Below, in pieces: positions 27,380-37,488 of a stretch of DNA of 64,000 nucleotides (position 1 is its first letter; every line of letters begins with the position of its first letter). The stretch is from Aestuariibacter sp. (lineage in GTDB: Bacteria > Pseudomonadota > Gammaproteobacteria > Enterobacterales > Alteromonadaceae). Both the position numbers and the translations under genes were made by a program. The stretch lies in the NCBI GenBank assembly GCA_017794925.1, contig CP051238.1, positions 4,203,021 through 4,267,020 of the forward strand. The letters run 5' to 3'. The notes below the pieces were generated by a model, which saw only the letters and a program-made list of their open reading frames with translations, searched no databases and had not been told where the DNA came from.

Positions 27380-28350
27380 TATTGTTCCTGCATAGGTAAG
27401 TAAAACTTCGCGGTACGTTTGGGATCAAACCCAGACATATCGACCGCATCACCATCATAATCAATTTGTACAACATGGGGCGCGCCCAGTGTAACCTCGA
27501 AGGGCGGCACACCCGATACCGACATTACATAACCTTCGGCTTTGATGCCAAAGGCCAGTGCTTCGCCGGTTGAGTCTGTGACATTGACCCAACACTCTCC
27601 TGCGAAAGTAAATGTCAGTGCAACGTTGCCGGCTTTATCCTGACTTATTTCCGGATTTAGCACAGGTAGTGCAAGTCGGCTTTCTAATCCTGTTGCTACC
27701 GCATCGTTAACATCCGACTCCTCGGCTGAGACAGTATTGGTATCCAAATCTTCAGGTGTTTCCAATAGCTCGTCCTGATATGTCTCGTCTTCTAGAGTTT
27801 CTTCTTCATCTGCCACTAGAGCTTCTGACGGCTCGGTATTGGTATTTTGTGCTGTACTCAATGTAGGTTGAGAAGTTGGTAACGAACTGGTCGTTGTAGA
27901 CGAGGAAGGGACGAAGTCATCTTCGTTCGCTGGTTGCTGATACCACCATACAACAACACCAGCCAATAATATGAGCGCAATGATGTACGTAACCATCATC
28001 CAGCGGTCGTCATGGGCCTGTTTAGCGACACGCTTTGAAAAACTCTGTAGCTTGGCTGGCGGCTTTGGCGCGGTATGGTATTGCTCAAACAGCGCAATTA
28101 ACTCTTCCGGGTTCAACCCAATATTTTTGGCGTAAAGTCTGACATACCCTTTGAAAAAGGTGACCGAGGTATTCTCGTCTAAACGGTTTTCTTCCAGGTC
28201 AGAAATGATATTGACCCGCAGAAACAGTTTGTCAGCAATGGCTTGTTGTGAAAGCCCCTGCTTTTCCCGGCCTTCCCGCAATAATTGTCCCGGGCTTGGT
28301 GTGGCCGGCACGTGCTGTTCATCAGCTTCTAGCAGCTGCTCTTTATCCAT
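27379..28350 (-). CDS. rodZ: Cytoskeleton protein RodZ
   Basis: RodZ links MreB filaments to the cell-wall elongation machinery. The 323-residue protein has an N-terminal cytoplasmic helix-turn-helix (about residues 20-85, [22 protein letters not shown]). A basic juxtamembrane segment and one membrane helix (about 117-135) follow. Next is a Ser/Thr- and Asp/Glu-rich linker (about 140-225) and then a periplasmic DUF4115 domain (about 235-320). It lies 13 bases after pilF. Confidence 0.96.
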   Translation of the reverse strand: MDKEQLLEADEQHVPATPSPGQLLREGREKQGLSQQAIADKLFLRVNIISDLEENRLDENTSVTFFKGYVRLYAKNIGLNPEELIALFEQYHTAPKPPAKLQSFSKRVAKQAHDDRWMMVTYIIALILLAGVVVWWYQQPANEDDFVPSSSTTTSSLPTSQPTLSTAQNTNTEPSEALVADEEETLEDETYQDELLETPEDLDTNTVSAEESDVNDAVATGLESRLALPVLNPEISQDKAGNVALTFTFAGECWVNVTDSTGEALAFGIKAEGYVMSVSGVPPFEVTLGAPHVVQIDYDGDAVDMSGFDPKRTAKFYLPMQEQ

Positions 28351-28363
28351 TTATTTACCCAGG

Positions 28364-29500
28364 TTACTGTGTCTGCTCAGCTGGCGGTACCAGCCATAAC
28401 TTCGTTCCGATTTTGATAGACCCGTTATTGTCGAGGTTATTCCACGCTTTCAGGGTATCAAGCTTTATATTGTATTTCAGTGACAGCCGATAGAGATTTT
28501 CCTTGGGCTGAACAATGTGAAACTTAACAGATTCGTCCGTCGCCATCGCCTGAGAAGTTGTTTCTGACTCAGTAGCGACGGCCGGCAAGCTATTTTCAGG
28601 CTCTGCTTTAGTTACAGTATTTTCAGCCGCAGGTGTTGTTGCTTCACTGTTCGACTCTGTGCTGGCTTGCAAGTCTGCCACACTCACGGTATCCGGCTTC
28701 ACAATTTGCTGCGGCTTGGTTTTAACCTTAATCACCGGCTGAGGCAGTTTCTGTTGTCGGTCGATATAGAGTTTAGTAAGCGGGCTATCGGGATACATGG
28801 TTAACAGCATGTCGCCGTAGCCGTTCGCGGTTAATATGTCGCCTTTGCCCGTTGCTATTTCAATAGCCATCCACAGAGAATCAGGCGATACACGGGCGAC
28901 TTTTTCGTATTTACGCAACGTTTGCTCAGCGAGGTCATACTGCTCGGTAGCCACGTACATTTCCGTGAGAATAAACAGTGTTTTTGCCCGGCCAGGCTGA
29001 TGTTTGAGGGCACTGTTGAGGTATTCGATGGCATCTTCCCCCTGCCCCTGGCTTTGAGCACACAGCGCCATGTTCTCGTAAGTCGCCGCTGAATTTGCGT
29101 ATTGCTTGGAATTCACGGCCTGCAGGAAAAAGGTTTTGGCTTCTTCGTAGTCGCCTTGCTGACACAGAAACGCGCCATAGCTGTTGGCGATATCGGCGTT
29201 GCGTGGTGCCAGACTCATTGCGGTTTCGTATGCTTCCCTTGCCCGCTCTACCTCGCCGACGACCTGATAATAATACGCCAGCCCGTAATGACTGTCGGCC
29301 AGGCGTGGTGCAAACGACAAGGCTTTATCCAGATTCATTTTTGCCTGGGTATAGTTGCCGTTTTTCAAATAGGTCAGACCCAGTGAAATGCGGGTTTTCG
29401 CCGCTTCATTCTGATCGAACTCGGCGCTGAAATTGCCGCCCTGATTTTCGCTAACACAGCCTGATAACCACAGTAGCGTTACTAGCATTACTATTCTCAT
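28364..29500 (-). CDS. pilF: Type IV pilus pilotin PilF/PilW with C-terminal LysM domain
   Basis: This 378-residue lipoprotein (lipobox LSGC, Cys at residue 15) has TPR repeats at about 33-245, as in PilF/PilW, the pilotin that helps the secretin PilQ assemble. Classical PilF ends after the TPRs at about 250 residues. Here a Thr/Glu/Ala-rich linker (about 255-325) leads to a LysM-type domain at about 328-372 (HIVQPKENLYRLSLKYNI and IGTKLWLVPP), which should bind peptidoglycan. The gene lies between rlmN and rodZ, the usual location of pilF. Confidence 0.9.
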   Translation of the reverse strand: MRIVMLVTLLWLSGCVSENQGGNFSAEFDQNEAAKTRISLGLTYLKNGNYTQAKMNLDKALSFAPRLADSHYGLAYYYQVVGEVERAREAYETAMSLAPRNADIANSYGAFLCQQGDYEEAKTFFLQAVNSKQYANSAATYENMALCAQSQGQGEDAIEYLNSALKHQPGRAKTLFILTEMYVATEQYDLAEQTLRKYEKVARVSPDSLWMAIEIATGKGDILTANGYGDMLLTMYPDSPLTKLYIDRQQKLPQPVIKVKTKPQQIVKPDTVSVADLQASTESNSEATTPAAENTVTKAEPENSLPAVATESETTSQAMATDESVKFHIVQPKENLYRLSLKYNIKLDTLKAWNNLDNNGSIKIGTKLWLVPPAEQTQ

Positions 29501-29531
29501 TGCGGGCGCTAACCTCTTTTTGTCCTTTATA

Positions 29532-30650
29532 TTATTGAGACATTTTTACCGAAATCGACTCGCCCTTCATCTGTTTTTTTAACATGCGCTTAGTCCGGTC
29601 TACGACATCACCGACTAATTGGCCGCAAGCGGCGTCAATATCGTCGCCTCTTGTCTTACGCACAATCACGGTAAAGCCATATTCCATCAACACTTTGGCG
29701 AACCTATCGATACGCGAGTTACTGGAACAGGTATACGGCGAGCCCGGATACGGATTAAACGGAATTAAGTTAATCTTACAGGGCGTTTCTTTCATTACCT
29801 TGGCAAGTTGGTGAGCGTGATCGGTAGAATCATTGATTTGATTCAGCATCACGTACTCAACCGTAACCTTACCCTGGTTCGCCTTTGACTTGCTTAAATA
29901 ACGGCGTACACCGGCAAGGAAGGTTTCGATATTGTATTTCTTATTGATAGGCACGATTTCGTTGCGCAGCTCGTCATTCGGCGCGTGAAGTGAAATGGCA
30001 AGGGCAACGTCTATCTGATCGCCCAGCATATCCAGTGCAGGTACAACACCTGAGGTACTGAGTGTGACACGGCGCTTAGACAAACCAAAACCAAAGTCGT
30101 CCATCATGATGTCCATGGCTGGCACAACGTTTTTCAGGTTCAGTAAAGGTTCACCCATACCCATCATCACAACGTTAGTTACCGGACGCTTCGCTGTGTC
30201 TTTAGACAAGCCCAGTGTAGTAGCGACGCGCCATACCTGACCGATAATTTCGCTCACAGACAAGTTGCGGTTAAAGCCTTGCTGTGCGGTTGAGCAAAAC
30301 GTACATTCCAATGCACAGCCAACCTGAGAAGAGACACACAGTGTGGCGCGATCTGATTCCGGGATCCACACGGTCTCCACTTCCTGACCGCCCTCTAAAC
30401 GCAAGGCAAACTTTATGGTGCCGTCGGTTGCGTTTTGCTGATAGGCGATTTCAGGCGCAACAATCTCACAATGTTCAATGAGTTTGGCGCGCAGGTGTTT
30501 GTTCAGATTACTCATCTGCTCAAAATCACTGACACCCTGCTGATAGATCCACTTCATGACCTGATCAGCACGGAACGGCTTTTCGCCCATCTCCGCGAAA
30601 AACTCGCGCATTCCCTGCCGATTTAAATTCAATAAATTCGTTTTAGCCAT
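29532..30650 (-). CDS. rlmN: Dual-specificity 23S rRNA/tRNA methyltransferase RlmN
   Basis: This radical-SAM enzyme makes 2-methyladenosine at position 2503 of 23S rRNA and position 37 of some tRNAs. The 372-residue protein has the cluster motif [14 protein letters not shown] near residue 111 and the SAM-binding GMGEPLLN near 168. The C-terminal region ([15 protein letters not shown]) carries the methyl-transferring Cys near residue 345. It is read in the same direction as pilF, 31 bases upstream. Confidence 0.97.
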   Translation of the reverse strand: MAKTNLLNLNRQGMREFFAEMGEKPFRADQVMKWIYQQGVSDFEQMSNLNKHLRAKLIEHCEIVAPEIAYQQNATDGTIKFALRLEGGQEVETVWIPESDRATLCVSSQVGCALECTFCSTAQQGFNRNLSVSEIIGQVWRVATTLGLSKDTAKRPVTNVVMMGMGEPLLNLKNVVPAMDIMMDDFGFGLSKRRVTLSTSGVVPALDMLGDQIDVALAISLHAPNDELRNEIVPINKKYNIETFLAGVRRYLSKSKANQGKVTVEYVMLNQINDSTDHAHQLAKVMKETPCKINLIPFNPYPGSPYTCSSNSRIDRFAKVLMEYGFTVIVRKTRGDDIDAACGQLVGDVVDRTKRMLKKQMKGESISVKMSQ

Positions 30651-30731
30651 AAAGCACTTAACCTACTGTGAACATCGTTAACGTTGCAACCTGCATAGAA
30701 TACCACGGGATAACCCGTGACGCACAGACGC

Positions 30732-30755
30732 AAAAGGGAGCCGAAGCTCCCTTTT
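30732..30755 (-). terminator. Terminator of ndk with UUCG tetraloop
   Basis: On the minus strand, AAAAGGGAGC and GCTCCCTTTT pair around a TTCG tetraloop, which stabilises RNA hairpins, and end in four T residues. It lies between ndk and rlmN. The A/T symmetry means it could also work in the opposite direction. Confidence 0.85.
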
Positions 30756-30773
30756 TAATCAAAATCCGGCGTC

Positions 30774-31205
30774 TTATCGAGTGCGTGGGCAGATTTCTTC
30801 TTCAGAGAAGAAGTAAGCAATTTCGCGAGCCGCTGATTCAGGTGCGTCAGAACCGTGAACTGCGTTTTCGTCGATTGATACCGCGTAGTCAGCGCGCAGA
30901 GTACCCGCAGCTGCTTCAGCTGGGTTAGTTGCACCCATGATTTCACGGTTTTTAACAACGGCGTTTTCGCCTTCTAATACCTGAACCATTACCGGGCCAG
31001 ATGTCATGAAGTCAACCAGAGCACCAAAGAAAGGACGCTCTTTGTGTTCTGCATAAAAACCTTCTGCTTGTTCTTTGCTCATGTGAACCATTTTAGAAGC
31101 AACGATGCGCAGACCTGCAGATTCAAAACGATTGTAGATTGCACCGATCACGTTCTTAGCAACGGCATCAGGCTTAATAATTGAAAAAGTACGCTCAAGA
31201 GCCAT
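30774..31205 (-). CDS. ndk: Nucleoside diphosphate kinase
   Basis: The 143-residue enzyme exchanges gamma-phosphates between nucleoside tri- and diphosphates. The start at 31205 ([15 protein letters not shown]) follows a GGAGACAGAAG stretch and gives the standard length; a longer in-frame start at 31256 adds 17 residues with no family similarity. The active-site His is in the [16 protein letters not shown] signature near residue 117. Confidence 0.97.
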   Translation of the reverse strand: MALERTFSIIKPDAVAKNVIGAIYNRFESAGLRIVASKMVHMSKEQAEGFYAEHKERPFFGALVDFMTSGPVMVQVLEGENAVVKNREIMGATNPAEAAAGTLRADYAVSIDENAVHGSDAPESAAREIAYFFSEEEICPRTR

Positions 31206-31245
31206 CTTCTGTCTCCGGTTGTAATAGTAAAAATTTTGGCCGCGA

Positions 31246-31274
31246 ATTATAGGCAATCTTTTGCGCTGTGCCTA
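31246..31274 (-). promoter_or_regulatory. Promoter of ndk
   Basis: A perfect TATAAT (31246-31251 on the minus strand) is followed by a GC-rich CGCGG discriminator and preceded after 17 bases by TAGGCA (31269-31274, 4 of 6 matches). The inverted repeat GCTGTGCC/GGCACAGC (31265-31284) overlaps the -35 and may be part of the end of the suf transcript or an operator. Confidence 0.7.
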
Positions 31275-31326
31275 GGGGCACAGCAACAATTATCAAAAAA
31301 TCTTCACAATTGGGGGAAATAGGCGT

Positions 31327-31737
31327 TTACGCGGTTTGCTTCGCCAGGGTTTGAATTTTACCTACAATTGCGCGTAACCCATTGCCGCGGGTAGGAGAAA
31401 TATGACGTTCAAGGTCGAGCGCCTCGAAATAACCATCAATATCAAAATCCAGAATTTGTTGCGGTGTTTTGTCGTTATAAGCCGCCATGACCAGCGCCAG
31501 CAGACCATGCACAATCACTGCATCGCTGTCAGCATCGAAGTGCAGTTTGCCCGCATCAACCGAAGTTACCAGCCACACACTGCTTTGGCAGCCTTTTACC
31601 AAACGCTCAGGGGTTTTCTGTTCGTCCTGTAAGCGCGGCAACGCCTTGCCCAGGTCAATAATATACTGGTATCGCTGTTCCCAATCATCGAAAAAGGCTA
31701 AGTCTTCAATGATTTCTTCGCTTGAGGGTAATGACAT
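31327..31737 (-). CDS. sufE: SufE sulfur acceptor
   Basis: The 136-residue protein accepts persulfide sulfur from SufS and passes it to SufB. The acceptor Cys is in VKGCQSSVWL near residue 49, and the family's N-terminal SEEIIEDLAFFDDWEQRYQY is present. It is the last gene of the suf cluster, 27 bases after sufT. Confidence 0.93.
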   Translation of the reverse strand: MSLPSSEEIIEDLAFFDDWEQRYQYIIDLGKALPRLQDEQKTPERLVKGCQSSVWLVTSVDAGKLHFDADSDAVIVHGLLALVMAAYNDKTPQQILDFDIDGYFEALDLERHISPTRGNGLRAIVGKIQTLAKQTA

Positions 31738-31764
31738 AATCGGGATTACTTATCGTTACTGAAA

Positions 31765-32298
31765 TTAAAAAAACAGGCCGGCTTCAAGTTGCGCTTCTTC
31801 GCTCATCATCTCTCTGGACCAGGGCGGATCAAACACCAACTCTACCTTAACGGATTTAACATGAGGCACTAAGCCAACGCGATACTCTACATCACCCACT
31901 AATACCGGGCCCATGCCACAACCTGGTGCGGTAAGCGTCATATCAATCGTTACGGCGCCTTGCTCCTGGTCAAGCTTAACCGCGTAGATGAGGCCCAGAG
32001 ACACCAGATTAATGGGAATCTCCGGATCGTAAATAGTTTCCAGCGCGTCCCAGACTTGTTGCTCAGCAATATTCCCATCAGCGGGCGCTTCAAAATCAAG
32101 TTCTTGTGGCTTTCTGCCTATCGCATCGGCATCTGTACCATCGATACGCAGCATGTTACCGCGCCAGGTAACCGTGTAGTTGCCGCCCAGGTCCTGGGTA
32201 AGATTGACGAATTCGCCGCCCGGTATCATTACTTTTTCGCCGGAGGGGACTTTGCGTGACCGTACTTCGCGTTCGGTCACTACCATTTTTTGTTTCAT
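31765..32298 (-). CDS. sufT: SufT, Fe-S maturation factor with DUF59 (MIP18-like) domain
   Basis: The 177-residue protein has an N-terminal region of about 75 residues specific to the SufT group and a DUF59/MIP18 domain from about 85. Motifs include DPEIPINLVSLGLIY and LTAPGCGMGPVL, with the Cys that is the hallmark of the family. Known SufT proteins help mature Fe-S proteins under high cluster demand. It ends in the FDPPWSREMMSEEA segment. It sits 9 bases after the sufA-like gene. Confidence 0.92.
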   Translation of the reverse strand: MKQKMVVTEREVRSRKVPSGEKVMIPGGEFVNLTQDLGGNYTVTWRGNMLRIDGTDADAIGRKPQELDFEAPADGNIAEQQVWDALETIYDPEIPINLVSLGLIYAVKLDQEQGAVTIDMTLTAPGCGMGPVLVGDVEYRVGLVPHVKSVKVELVFDPPWSREMMSEEAQLEAGLFF

Positions 32299-32307
32299 TC
32301 TGCAGGG

Positions 32308-32664
32308 TTACCCGACGTTAAAGCTTTCACCACAACCGCATTCATCCACAACATTCGGATTGTGGTACTTAATGACGCCGTTTATACCTTCTTGTACATA
32401 GTCAATTTCGGTATTGCGAATTAACTGCAGGGCATCTTTAGCAACAGCAACGGTAAGCAGGTCTGATACGTTGAGAATTTCGTCGTCGTCTTTGCTGCCG
32501 TCGGCAAAGTCCAGCACGTAGGCATAGCCAGTACAACCGCTGACCTTAGTCGACAAACGAATGATTTTACCCGGCTGCTTTGCCAGTTTTGATTCAAAGT
32601 GTTTAATTGCGCTATCAGTGAGCGTCACCACATCCTGACTGGGCACAAAGGTTTCAACGGTCAT
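32308..32664 (-). CDS. sufA: SufA/IscA-type iron-sulfur carrier
   Basis: The 118-residue A-type carrier contains the three conserved cysteines: one in KVSGCTGYAY near residue 44 and two in DECGCGESF near the C-terminus. It transfers clusters from the SufBCD scaffold to target proteins. The position between sufS and sufT favours a SufA role, though the sequence alone does not separate SufA from IscA or ErpA. Confidence 0.9.
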   Translation of the reverse strand: MTVETFVPSQDVVTLTDSAIKHFESKLAKQPGKIIRLSTKVSGCTGYAYVLDFADGSKDDDEILNVSDLLTVAVAKDALQLIRNTEIDYVQEGINGVIKYHNPNVVDECGCGESFNVG

Positions 32665-32676
32665 TGTATGCTCCTG

Positions 32677-33894
32677 TTAAGCCAACATGCTTTGTGCCTT
32701 GCGAAGCGCGACAAAAAACGCGTCCACTTCGTCAAGGGTATTATATAAAGAAAACGATGCACGGGCGGTGCCATTTATACCTAATCGGTTCATCAGCGGC
32801 TGCGCACAGTTGTCGCCGGTACGGATTGCCACGCCCTGGCGGTCCAGAATAAAGCCGACATCTGCCGGATGGGCATTATCCATTACAAAACTCAGGATCC
32901 CCACTTTGTTAGCGGCGGTGCCGATTAAACGCATGCCTTCGATGTCCTGAGCCTGCTTCATGGCAGCGTCAATCAATGACTTTTCGTGCGCCTGAACAGC
33001 TGCTAAATCAAGGCCACTGAACCACTCAACTGCCGCCCCCAGGCCAATAGCGCCCGCGATGTGCGGTGTACCAGCTTCAAGACGATTTGGCAGATTACCC
33101 CAGGTTGCTGTTTGGTACGTCACGTCGGCGATCATCTCACCGCCTGTTAGCCAAACCGGCCAGTCAGCCAGAATAGATTTGCGGCCCCACAATACACCAA
33201 TGCCAGTTGGGCCAAATAACTTGTGTCCGGAGAAGGCATAGAAATCACAGCCTAAATCCTGTACGTCAACGCCGCCATGAGCAATGCCTTGAGCACCGTC
33301 AACCAGCACCAGTGCACCGTATCGCTTGGCCATTTGTACCAGTTCTTTCACCGGATTCACGGTACCCAACGCATTAGATACATGCGGGAAAGCAACCATA
33401 CGTGTATTCGGGCCAAGGTAAGTTTGGAACGTTTCGATATCCAACTCGCCGTTATCAAAGATGGGCGCAACACGAAGTGTGGCACCACTTTGTATGCAGG
33501 CTTGCTGCCAGGTAACCAGGTTCGCGTGGTGTTCCATTTCGGTAACAACCACTTCATCACCGGCTTCCAGTTGTTTGGTCAGGCCATGGGCTACCATATT
33601 GATACTTTCGGTAGTACCCGCTGTCCAGATCACTTCTTCACGACTATTTGCATTAATGAACGAAGTAACCTGATCACGTGCTTTTTCGTATCGGCGTGTC
33701 GCTTCATCCGATAGCTTGTGCGCGCCGCGATGCACATTGGCGTTCGTTTGCGTGTAAAAGCTCATCAGCGCGTCGATAACCGCCTGCGGCTTTTGCGTTG
33801 TCGCGGCGTTATCCAGATAAACCAGCGGCTTACCGTCTACCTGTTGTGACAATATTGGAAACTGCGCGCGGATGGCCTGAACGTCGAAAATCAT
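32677..33894 (-). CDS. sufS: Cysteine desulfurase SufS
   Basis: This PLP enzyme (405 residues, class V aminotransferase fold, group II desulfurase) releases sulfur from cysteine as a persulfide. The PLP Lys lies in FYAFSGHKLFGPTGIG near residue 227, and the active-site Cys in RTGDNCAQPLM near residue 365. It overlaps sufD by 4 bases. A second, IscS-type desulfurase is encoded in the same cluster. Confidence 0.96.
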   Translation of the reverse strand: MIFDVQAIRAQFPILSQQVDGKPLVYLDNAATTQKPQAVIDALMSFYTQTNANVHRGAHKLSDEATRRYEKARDQVTSFINANSREEVIWTAGTTESINMVAHGLTKQLEAGDEVVVTEMEHHANLVTWQQACIQSGATLRVAPIFDNGELDIETFQTYLGPNTRMVAFPHVSNALGTVNPVKELVQMAKRYGALVLVDGAQGIAHGGVDVQDLGCDFYAFSGHKLFGPTGIGVLWGRKSILADWPVWLTGGEMIADVTYQTATWGNLPNRLEAGTPHIAGAIGLGAAVEWFSGLDLAAVQAHEKSLIDAAMKQAQDIEGMRLIGTAANKVGILSFVMDNAHPADVGFILDRQGVAIRTGDNCAQPLMNRLGINGTARASFSLYNTLDEVDAFFVALRKAQSMLA

Positions 33895-35147
33895 TTGACC
33901 TCCATGCTCACGAAGCGCTCACGCAAACGGTGTAGCAACCAGTCGCTTACTGCGGCATTTGGAATTTGTGTAATCAATTCCTGAATGAAACCGAAGTTCA
34001 GCATGATCAATGCCTGGCTGCGACTGATTCCGCGCGTTAACAGGTAATACAGTGCCTTTTCTTCGATTTCAGCCACGGTAGCACCGTGAGCACAGCGCAC
34101 GTCGTCAGCGTAGATTTCAAGCTCTGGCTTGGTGTTGACCACCGCACGGCGTGACAACAACAAATTGCGGTTGTTAAGTTCTGCCAGGGTTTTCTGGGCA
34201 TCGCGGTGAATGTGAATCCGCCCATTAAATACCGCTTTAGCACGGTCACCAACGATACCGCGGGCATTTTCTTCGGTAGTACAATTGGGCACAGCGTGCT
34301 CAATGGTAGAGTGCAGATCGAAAAGCTCGCCTTCCGCCAACAAATAAATGGCGTTCAGGTTTGCATTCGCAAATTCACCTGTGTATTCCACATCCACGTC
34401 AAGACGCGACAAAACACTGCCGTAACCAACGATATTACTGGTTAACTGCGCTTTCTCTGCCACTTTGAAATGACAGCTTCCCACATGCATAGCTTGTTGG
34501 GTATACATGGCAAAGCGATAATGCTCCAGTTCAGCCTGGGCTTCCAGTACATATTCACTAACAAAGGTATTCAGGCTGTCGGCATCGCCGAAGCCATCTT
34601 CAATCACAGAGACTTTAGCACCGGCTTCAATATGCACCAGTACGCGTAAATGCTGATCACCCGCGCTGGCCGCCAATTGGGTTAATCGAATTGGTGTGTC
34701 AATGACGGTATTAGCCGGTACATGAATGTACACGCCTTCTGTCAGCAGGGCATCGTTGACCTGACCAAACAAATGATGAGACGGCTTAACCTGGCCTAAT
34801 AGCGCCTGGATACTGGCTTGTTGTGCTTCATCTGCTTTTGAGAACAACGTAAACGTAAGCCCTTCCGGCACCTGGCCTTGCTCATCGCTTAACTGATTGC
34901 CTGTAAAGGAGAGGCTGTAAGCTTCGAGTCCGTCTATGACAGGCGCTGTAGATTGCTGTTCTGACGGTCCAGCCAGACTAACGGTACGCTTTTCAACCGG
35001 CACCAATGGTGTGAAACGCCAGGCTTCCTGACGGCGCACGGGCCATTTAACGTTAGCTAACGCTGCCGTTGCTTGCTGACGATTGCCTGACAACCAGTCA
35101 CTTTGACGTTGGCCTTCAGCAATTACTTCTGACAGCCACTGGCTCAT
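33891..35147 (-). CDS. sufD: SufD, scaffold component of SufBCD
   Basis: The 418-residue protein forms a beta-helix partner of SufB in the SufBC2D scaffold. Conserved features include HIEAGAKVSVIEDG near the middle and the C-terminal DDVRCAHGATV with the His implicated in cluster assembly. The RGISRSQALIML segment follows. It overlaps sufC upstream and sufS downstream by 4 bases each, so the three are translationally coupled. Confidence 0.95.
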   Translation of the reverse strand: MSQWLSEVIAEGQRQSDWLSGNRQQATAALANVKWPVRRQEAWRFTPLVPVEKRTVSLAGPSEQQSTAPVIDGLEAYSLSFTGNQLSDEQGQVPEGLTFTLFSKADEAQQASIQALLGQVKPSHHLFGQVNDALLTEGVYIHVPANTVIDTPIRLTQLAASAGDQHLRVLVHIEAGAKVSVIEDGFGDADSLNTFVSEYVLEAQAELEHYRFAMYTQQAMHVGSCHFKVAEKAQLTSNIVGYGSVLSRLDVDVEYTGEFANANLNAIYLLAEGELFDLHSTIEHAVPNCTTEENARGIVGDRAKAVFNGRIHIHRDAQKTLAELNNRNLLLSRRAVVNTKPELEIYADDVRCAHGATVAEIEEKALYYLLTRGISRSQALIMLNFGFIQELITQIPNAAVSDWLLHRLRERFVSMEVK

Positions 35148-35905
35148 GCCTCGCTCTCCTCGTAGGCTTTACCCAGGAACGCATAACCTGATTTTTCGAC
35201 TTCCAATGCCAGCGATGCATCACCGCTTTTGACGATTTTACCGTCGGCCAGAATGTGAACGAAGTCGGGCTTGATGTAGTCAAGCAGACGCTGGTAGTGA
35301 GTCACAACGATAAAGCTACGCTCGCCGTCACGTTGGCTGTTCACGCCATCAGCAACCACTTGCAAAGCGTCTACGTCGAGGCCTGAATCGGACTCATCGA
35401 GTATGCACAGTGATGGTTCAAGCAAAATCATTTGCATGATTTCGTTACGCTTTTTCTCACCACCAGAGAAACCTTCGTTAACGCCGCGCTTCAGAAAGTC
35501 CAGAGGTAACTGCACTTGTTTACAGGCTGCTTTGGCTTTCTTCAAGAATTCAGCGGCCGTCAGAGGCTCTTCACCGCGGTGTTCGCGTAGCGCGTTCACG
35601 GATTCTTTCAGGAATTCCATGTTACTTACGCCAGGAATTTCTACCGGATACTGGAATGCCAGAAACAAGCCTTCGCGGGCACGCTCCTCAACTTCCAGTT
35701 CCAACAGGTCTTTGCCATTTAACGTTGCACTGCCGTCGTTTACTTCGTAACCGTCACGGCCAGACAATACATAACCCAGCGTACTTTTACCGGCGCCGTT
35801 AGGTCCCATGATGGCATGAACTTCACCAGGTTTAATCTCCAGGTTTAACCCTTTGATGATTTGCTTTTCTTCAACACTGGCGTGTAAATTATTGATGGAT
35901 AACAT
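35144..35905 (-). CDS. sufC: SufC, ATPase of SufBCD
   Basis: The 253-residue ABC-type ATPase drives conformational change in SufBCD. Walker A is GPNGAGKSTLG (near 34), the SufC-specific signature NEGFSGGEKKRNEI is near 144, Walker B is LCILDESDSGLD near 168 and the switch His is in VVTHYQRLL near 202. It is cytosolic with no transmembrane partner, as usual for SufC. Confidence 0.97.
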   Translation of the reverse strand: MLSINNLHASVEEKQIIKGLNLEIKPGEVHAIMGPNGAGKSTLGYVLSGRDGYEVNDGSATLNGKDLLELEVEERAREGLFLAFQYPVEIPGVSNMEFLKESVNALREHRGEEPLTAAEFLKKAKAACKQVQLPLDFLKRGVNEGFSGGEKKRNEIMQMILLEPSLCILDESDSGLDVDALQVVADGVNSQRDGERSFIVVTHYQRLLDYIKPDFVHILADGKIVKSGDASLALEVEKSGYAFLGKAYEESEA

Positions 35906-35913
35906 TAAATTCT

Positions 35914-37350
35914 TTACCCCACAGAACCTTCTAAACTAATTTCAAGTAGCTTGCCGGCTTCTACCGCAAACTCCATAGGTAACTCTTTAAAGACTTCCTT
36001 ACAGAAGCCGTTGACGATCATTGATACCGCCTTTTCTGCATCCAGGCCGCGTTGCTGACACAGGAACATTTGCTCATCACTGACTTTAGAGGTGGTGGCT
36101 TCGTGTTCTACAATGGCGGATGGATTGCGGCTTTCAATGTATGGGAACGTGTGAGCACCGCACTGATCGCCAATGAGCAGTGAATCACACTGCGTAAAAT
36201 TACGTGCGTTATCGGCTTTTGGACCCATTTGAACCAGACCGCGATACGCGTTGTTACTCTTACCCGCTGAGATCCCTTTCGAGATGATGGTAGAGCGCGT
36301 GTTCTTACCCAGGTGGATCATCTTCGTTCCTGTGTCGGCCTGCTGGCGTCCACGGGTCAGTGCTACCGAGTAAAACTCGCCAATACTGTTATCGCCTTTC
36401 AATACGCAGCTAGGGTATTTCCAGGTAACTGACGAACCGGTCTCTACCTGAGTCCACGAAATTTTCGCATCGTTATGGCAAATACCGCGTTTGGTGACGA
36501 AGTTATAAATACCGCCCTTGCCGTTTTCATCGCCCGGGTACCAGTTCTGCACAGTTGAGTACTTAATATTGGCTTTATCCAGCGCAACCAGTTCTACAAC
36601 CGCCGCGTGCAATTGGTTTTCATCGCGCTGTGGTGCGGTACAGCCTTCCAGGTAGCTTACGTGACTGCCTTCATCAGCAACAATCAGCGTTCGCTCGAAC
36701 TGACCGGTATTTTGTTCGTTGATACGGAAGTAAGTGGACAGCTCCATTGGGCAACGCACGCCCTTTGGAATATAAACAAATGAACCGTCAGTAAACACGG
36801 CGCTGTTAAGCGCAGCGAAGTAGTTGTCGGTACGAGGAACCACAGAGCCAATGTATTTCTTCACCAGTTCCGGGTACTTTTGGATAGCCTCAGAAATAGG
36901 GCAGAAGATAACGCCCGCTTCTTCCAGCTTTTCGCGGAAGGTGGTTACCACCGACACCGAGTCAAATACCGCATCCACGGCGACACCAGCAAGCATTTCC
37001 TGCTCGTGCAAAGGAATACCCAGCTTGTTGTAAACGTCCAATAAGTCCGGATCGACTTCGTCCAACGACTTCGGCTTATCCTTCATGCTCTTTGGCGACG
37101 AATAATAAGAAATAGCCTGGTAATCCACCTTTTCATAGTCGACATGGGCCCACTCGGGCTCTTCCATTTCTAACCATGAACGATACGCTTTTAAACGCCA
37201 CTCAAGCATCCACTCAGGCTCATTTTTAATAGCCGAAATACGTCGTATAACTGACTCGTCCAAGCCATTTTCGAAGGTATCGGACTCGATTTCAGAGTAG
37301 AAACCCGCCTCATATTGTTTCGACAATGCCTGTTCGATCTGATCGCTCAT
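35914..37350 (-). CDS. sufB: SufB, scaffold component of SufBCD
   Basis: The 478-residue protein is the main cluster-building subunit of the SufBC2D complex. Recognisable blocks are [42 protein letters not shown] with an important Cys, and [19 protein letters not shown] near the C-terminus with the cysteine that joins the assembly site. It starts a new transcription unit: a well-formed promoter under an IscR box lies about 106 bases upstream. Confidence 0.97.
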   Translation of the reverse strand: MSDQIEQALSKQYEAGFYSEIESDTFENGLDESVIRRISAIKNEPEWMLEWRLKAYRSWLEMEEPEWAHVDYEKVDYQAISYYSSPKSMKDKPKSLDEVDPDLLDVYNKLGIPLHEQEMLAGVAVDAVFDSVSVVTTFREKLEEAGVIFCPISEAIQKYPELVKKYIGSVVPRTDNYFAALNSAVFTDGSFVYIPKGVRCPMELSTYFRINEQNTGQFERTLIVADEGSHVSYLEGCTAPQRDENQLHAAVVELVALDKANIKYSTVQNWYPGDENGKGGIYNFVTKRGICHNDAKISWTQVETGSSVTWKYPSCVLKGDNSIGEFYSVALTRGRQQADTGTKMIHLGKNTRSTIISKGISAGKSNNAYRGLVQMGPKADNARNFTQCDSLLIGDQCGAHTFPYIESRNPSAIVEHEATTSKVSDEQMFLCQQRGLDAEKAVSMIVNGFCKEVFKELPMEFAVEAGKLLEISLEGSVG

Positions 37351-37406
37351 TGACTCATCTCACTTAACTGGTCTTTGATTGCACGCCTTTTGTGGGTGCG
37401 GTGTAC

Positions 37407-37425
37407 CCGATAGTCAGGCTATCGG
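37407..37425 (-). other. Hairpin in the sufB leader
   Basis: CCGATAG and CTATCGG pair perfectly around a 5-base loop, between the predicted sufB transcription start and the start codon. No T run follows, so it is not a terminator. It may affect stability or translation of the sufB message. Confidence 0.4.
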
Positions 37426-37455
37426 ACGCCATGTATCCCTTATTTTTCGCGCGGT

Positions 37456-37488
37456 ATTCTATAATACCTGAGTATTTCACTCAACTAT
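37456..37488 (-). promoter_or_regulatory. sufB promoter overlapped by a type 1 IscR site
   Basis: On the minus strand, TTGAGT (37479-37484) and TAGAAT (37456-37461) are 17 bases apart. The 25-base segment 37464-37488, read on the plus strand, matches the type 1 IscR consensus at 23 of 25 positions. The two mismatches are symmetric: GAG for GAC on one side and CTC for GTC on the other, so dyad symmetry is kept. The site covers the -35 and most of the spacer, which predicts repression by [2Fe-2S]-IscR. Confidence 0.75.
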
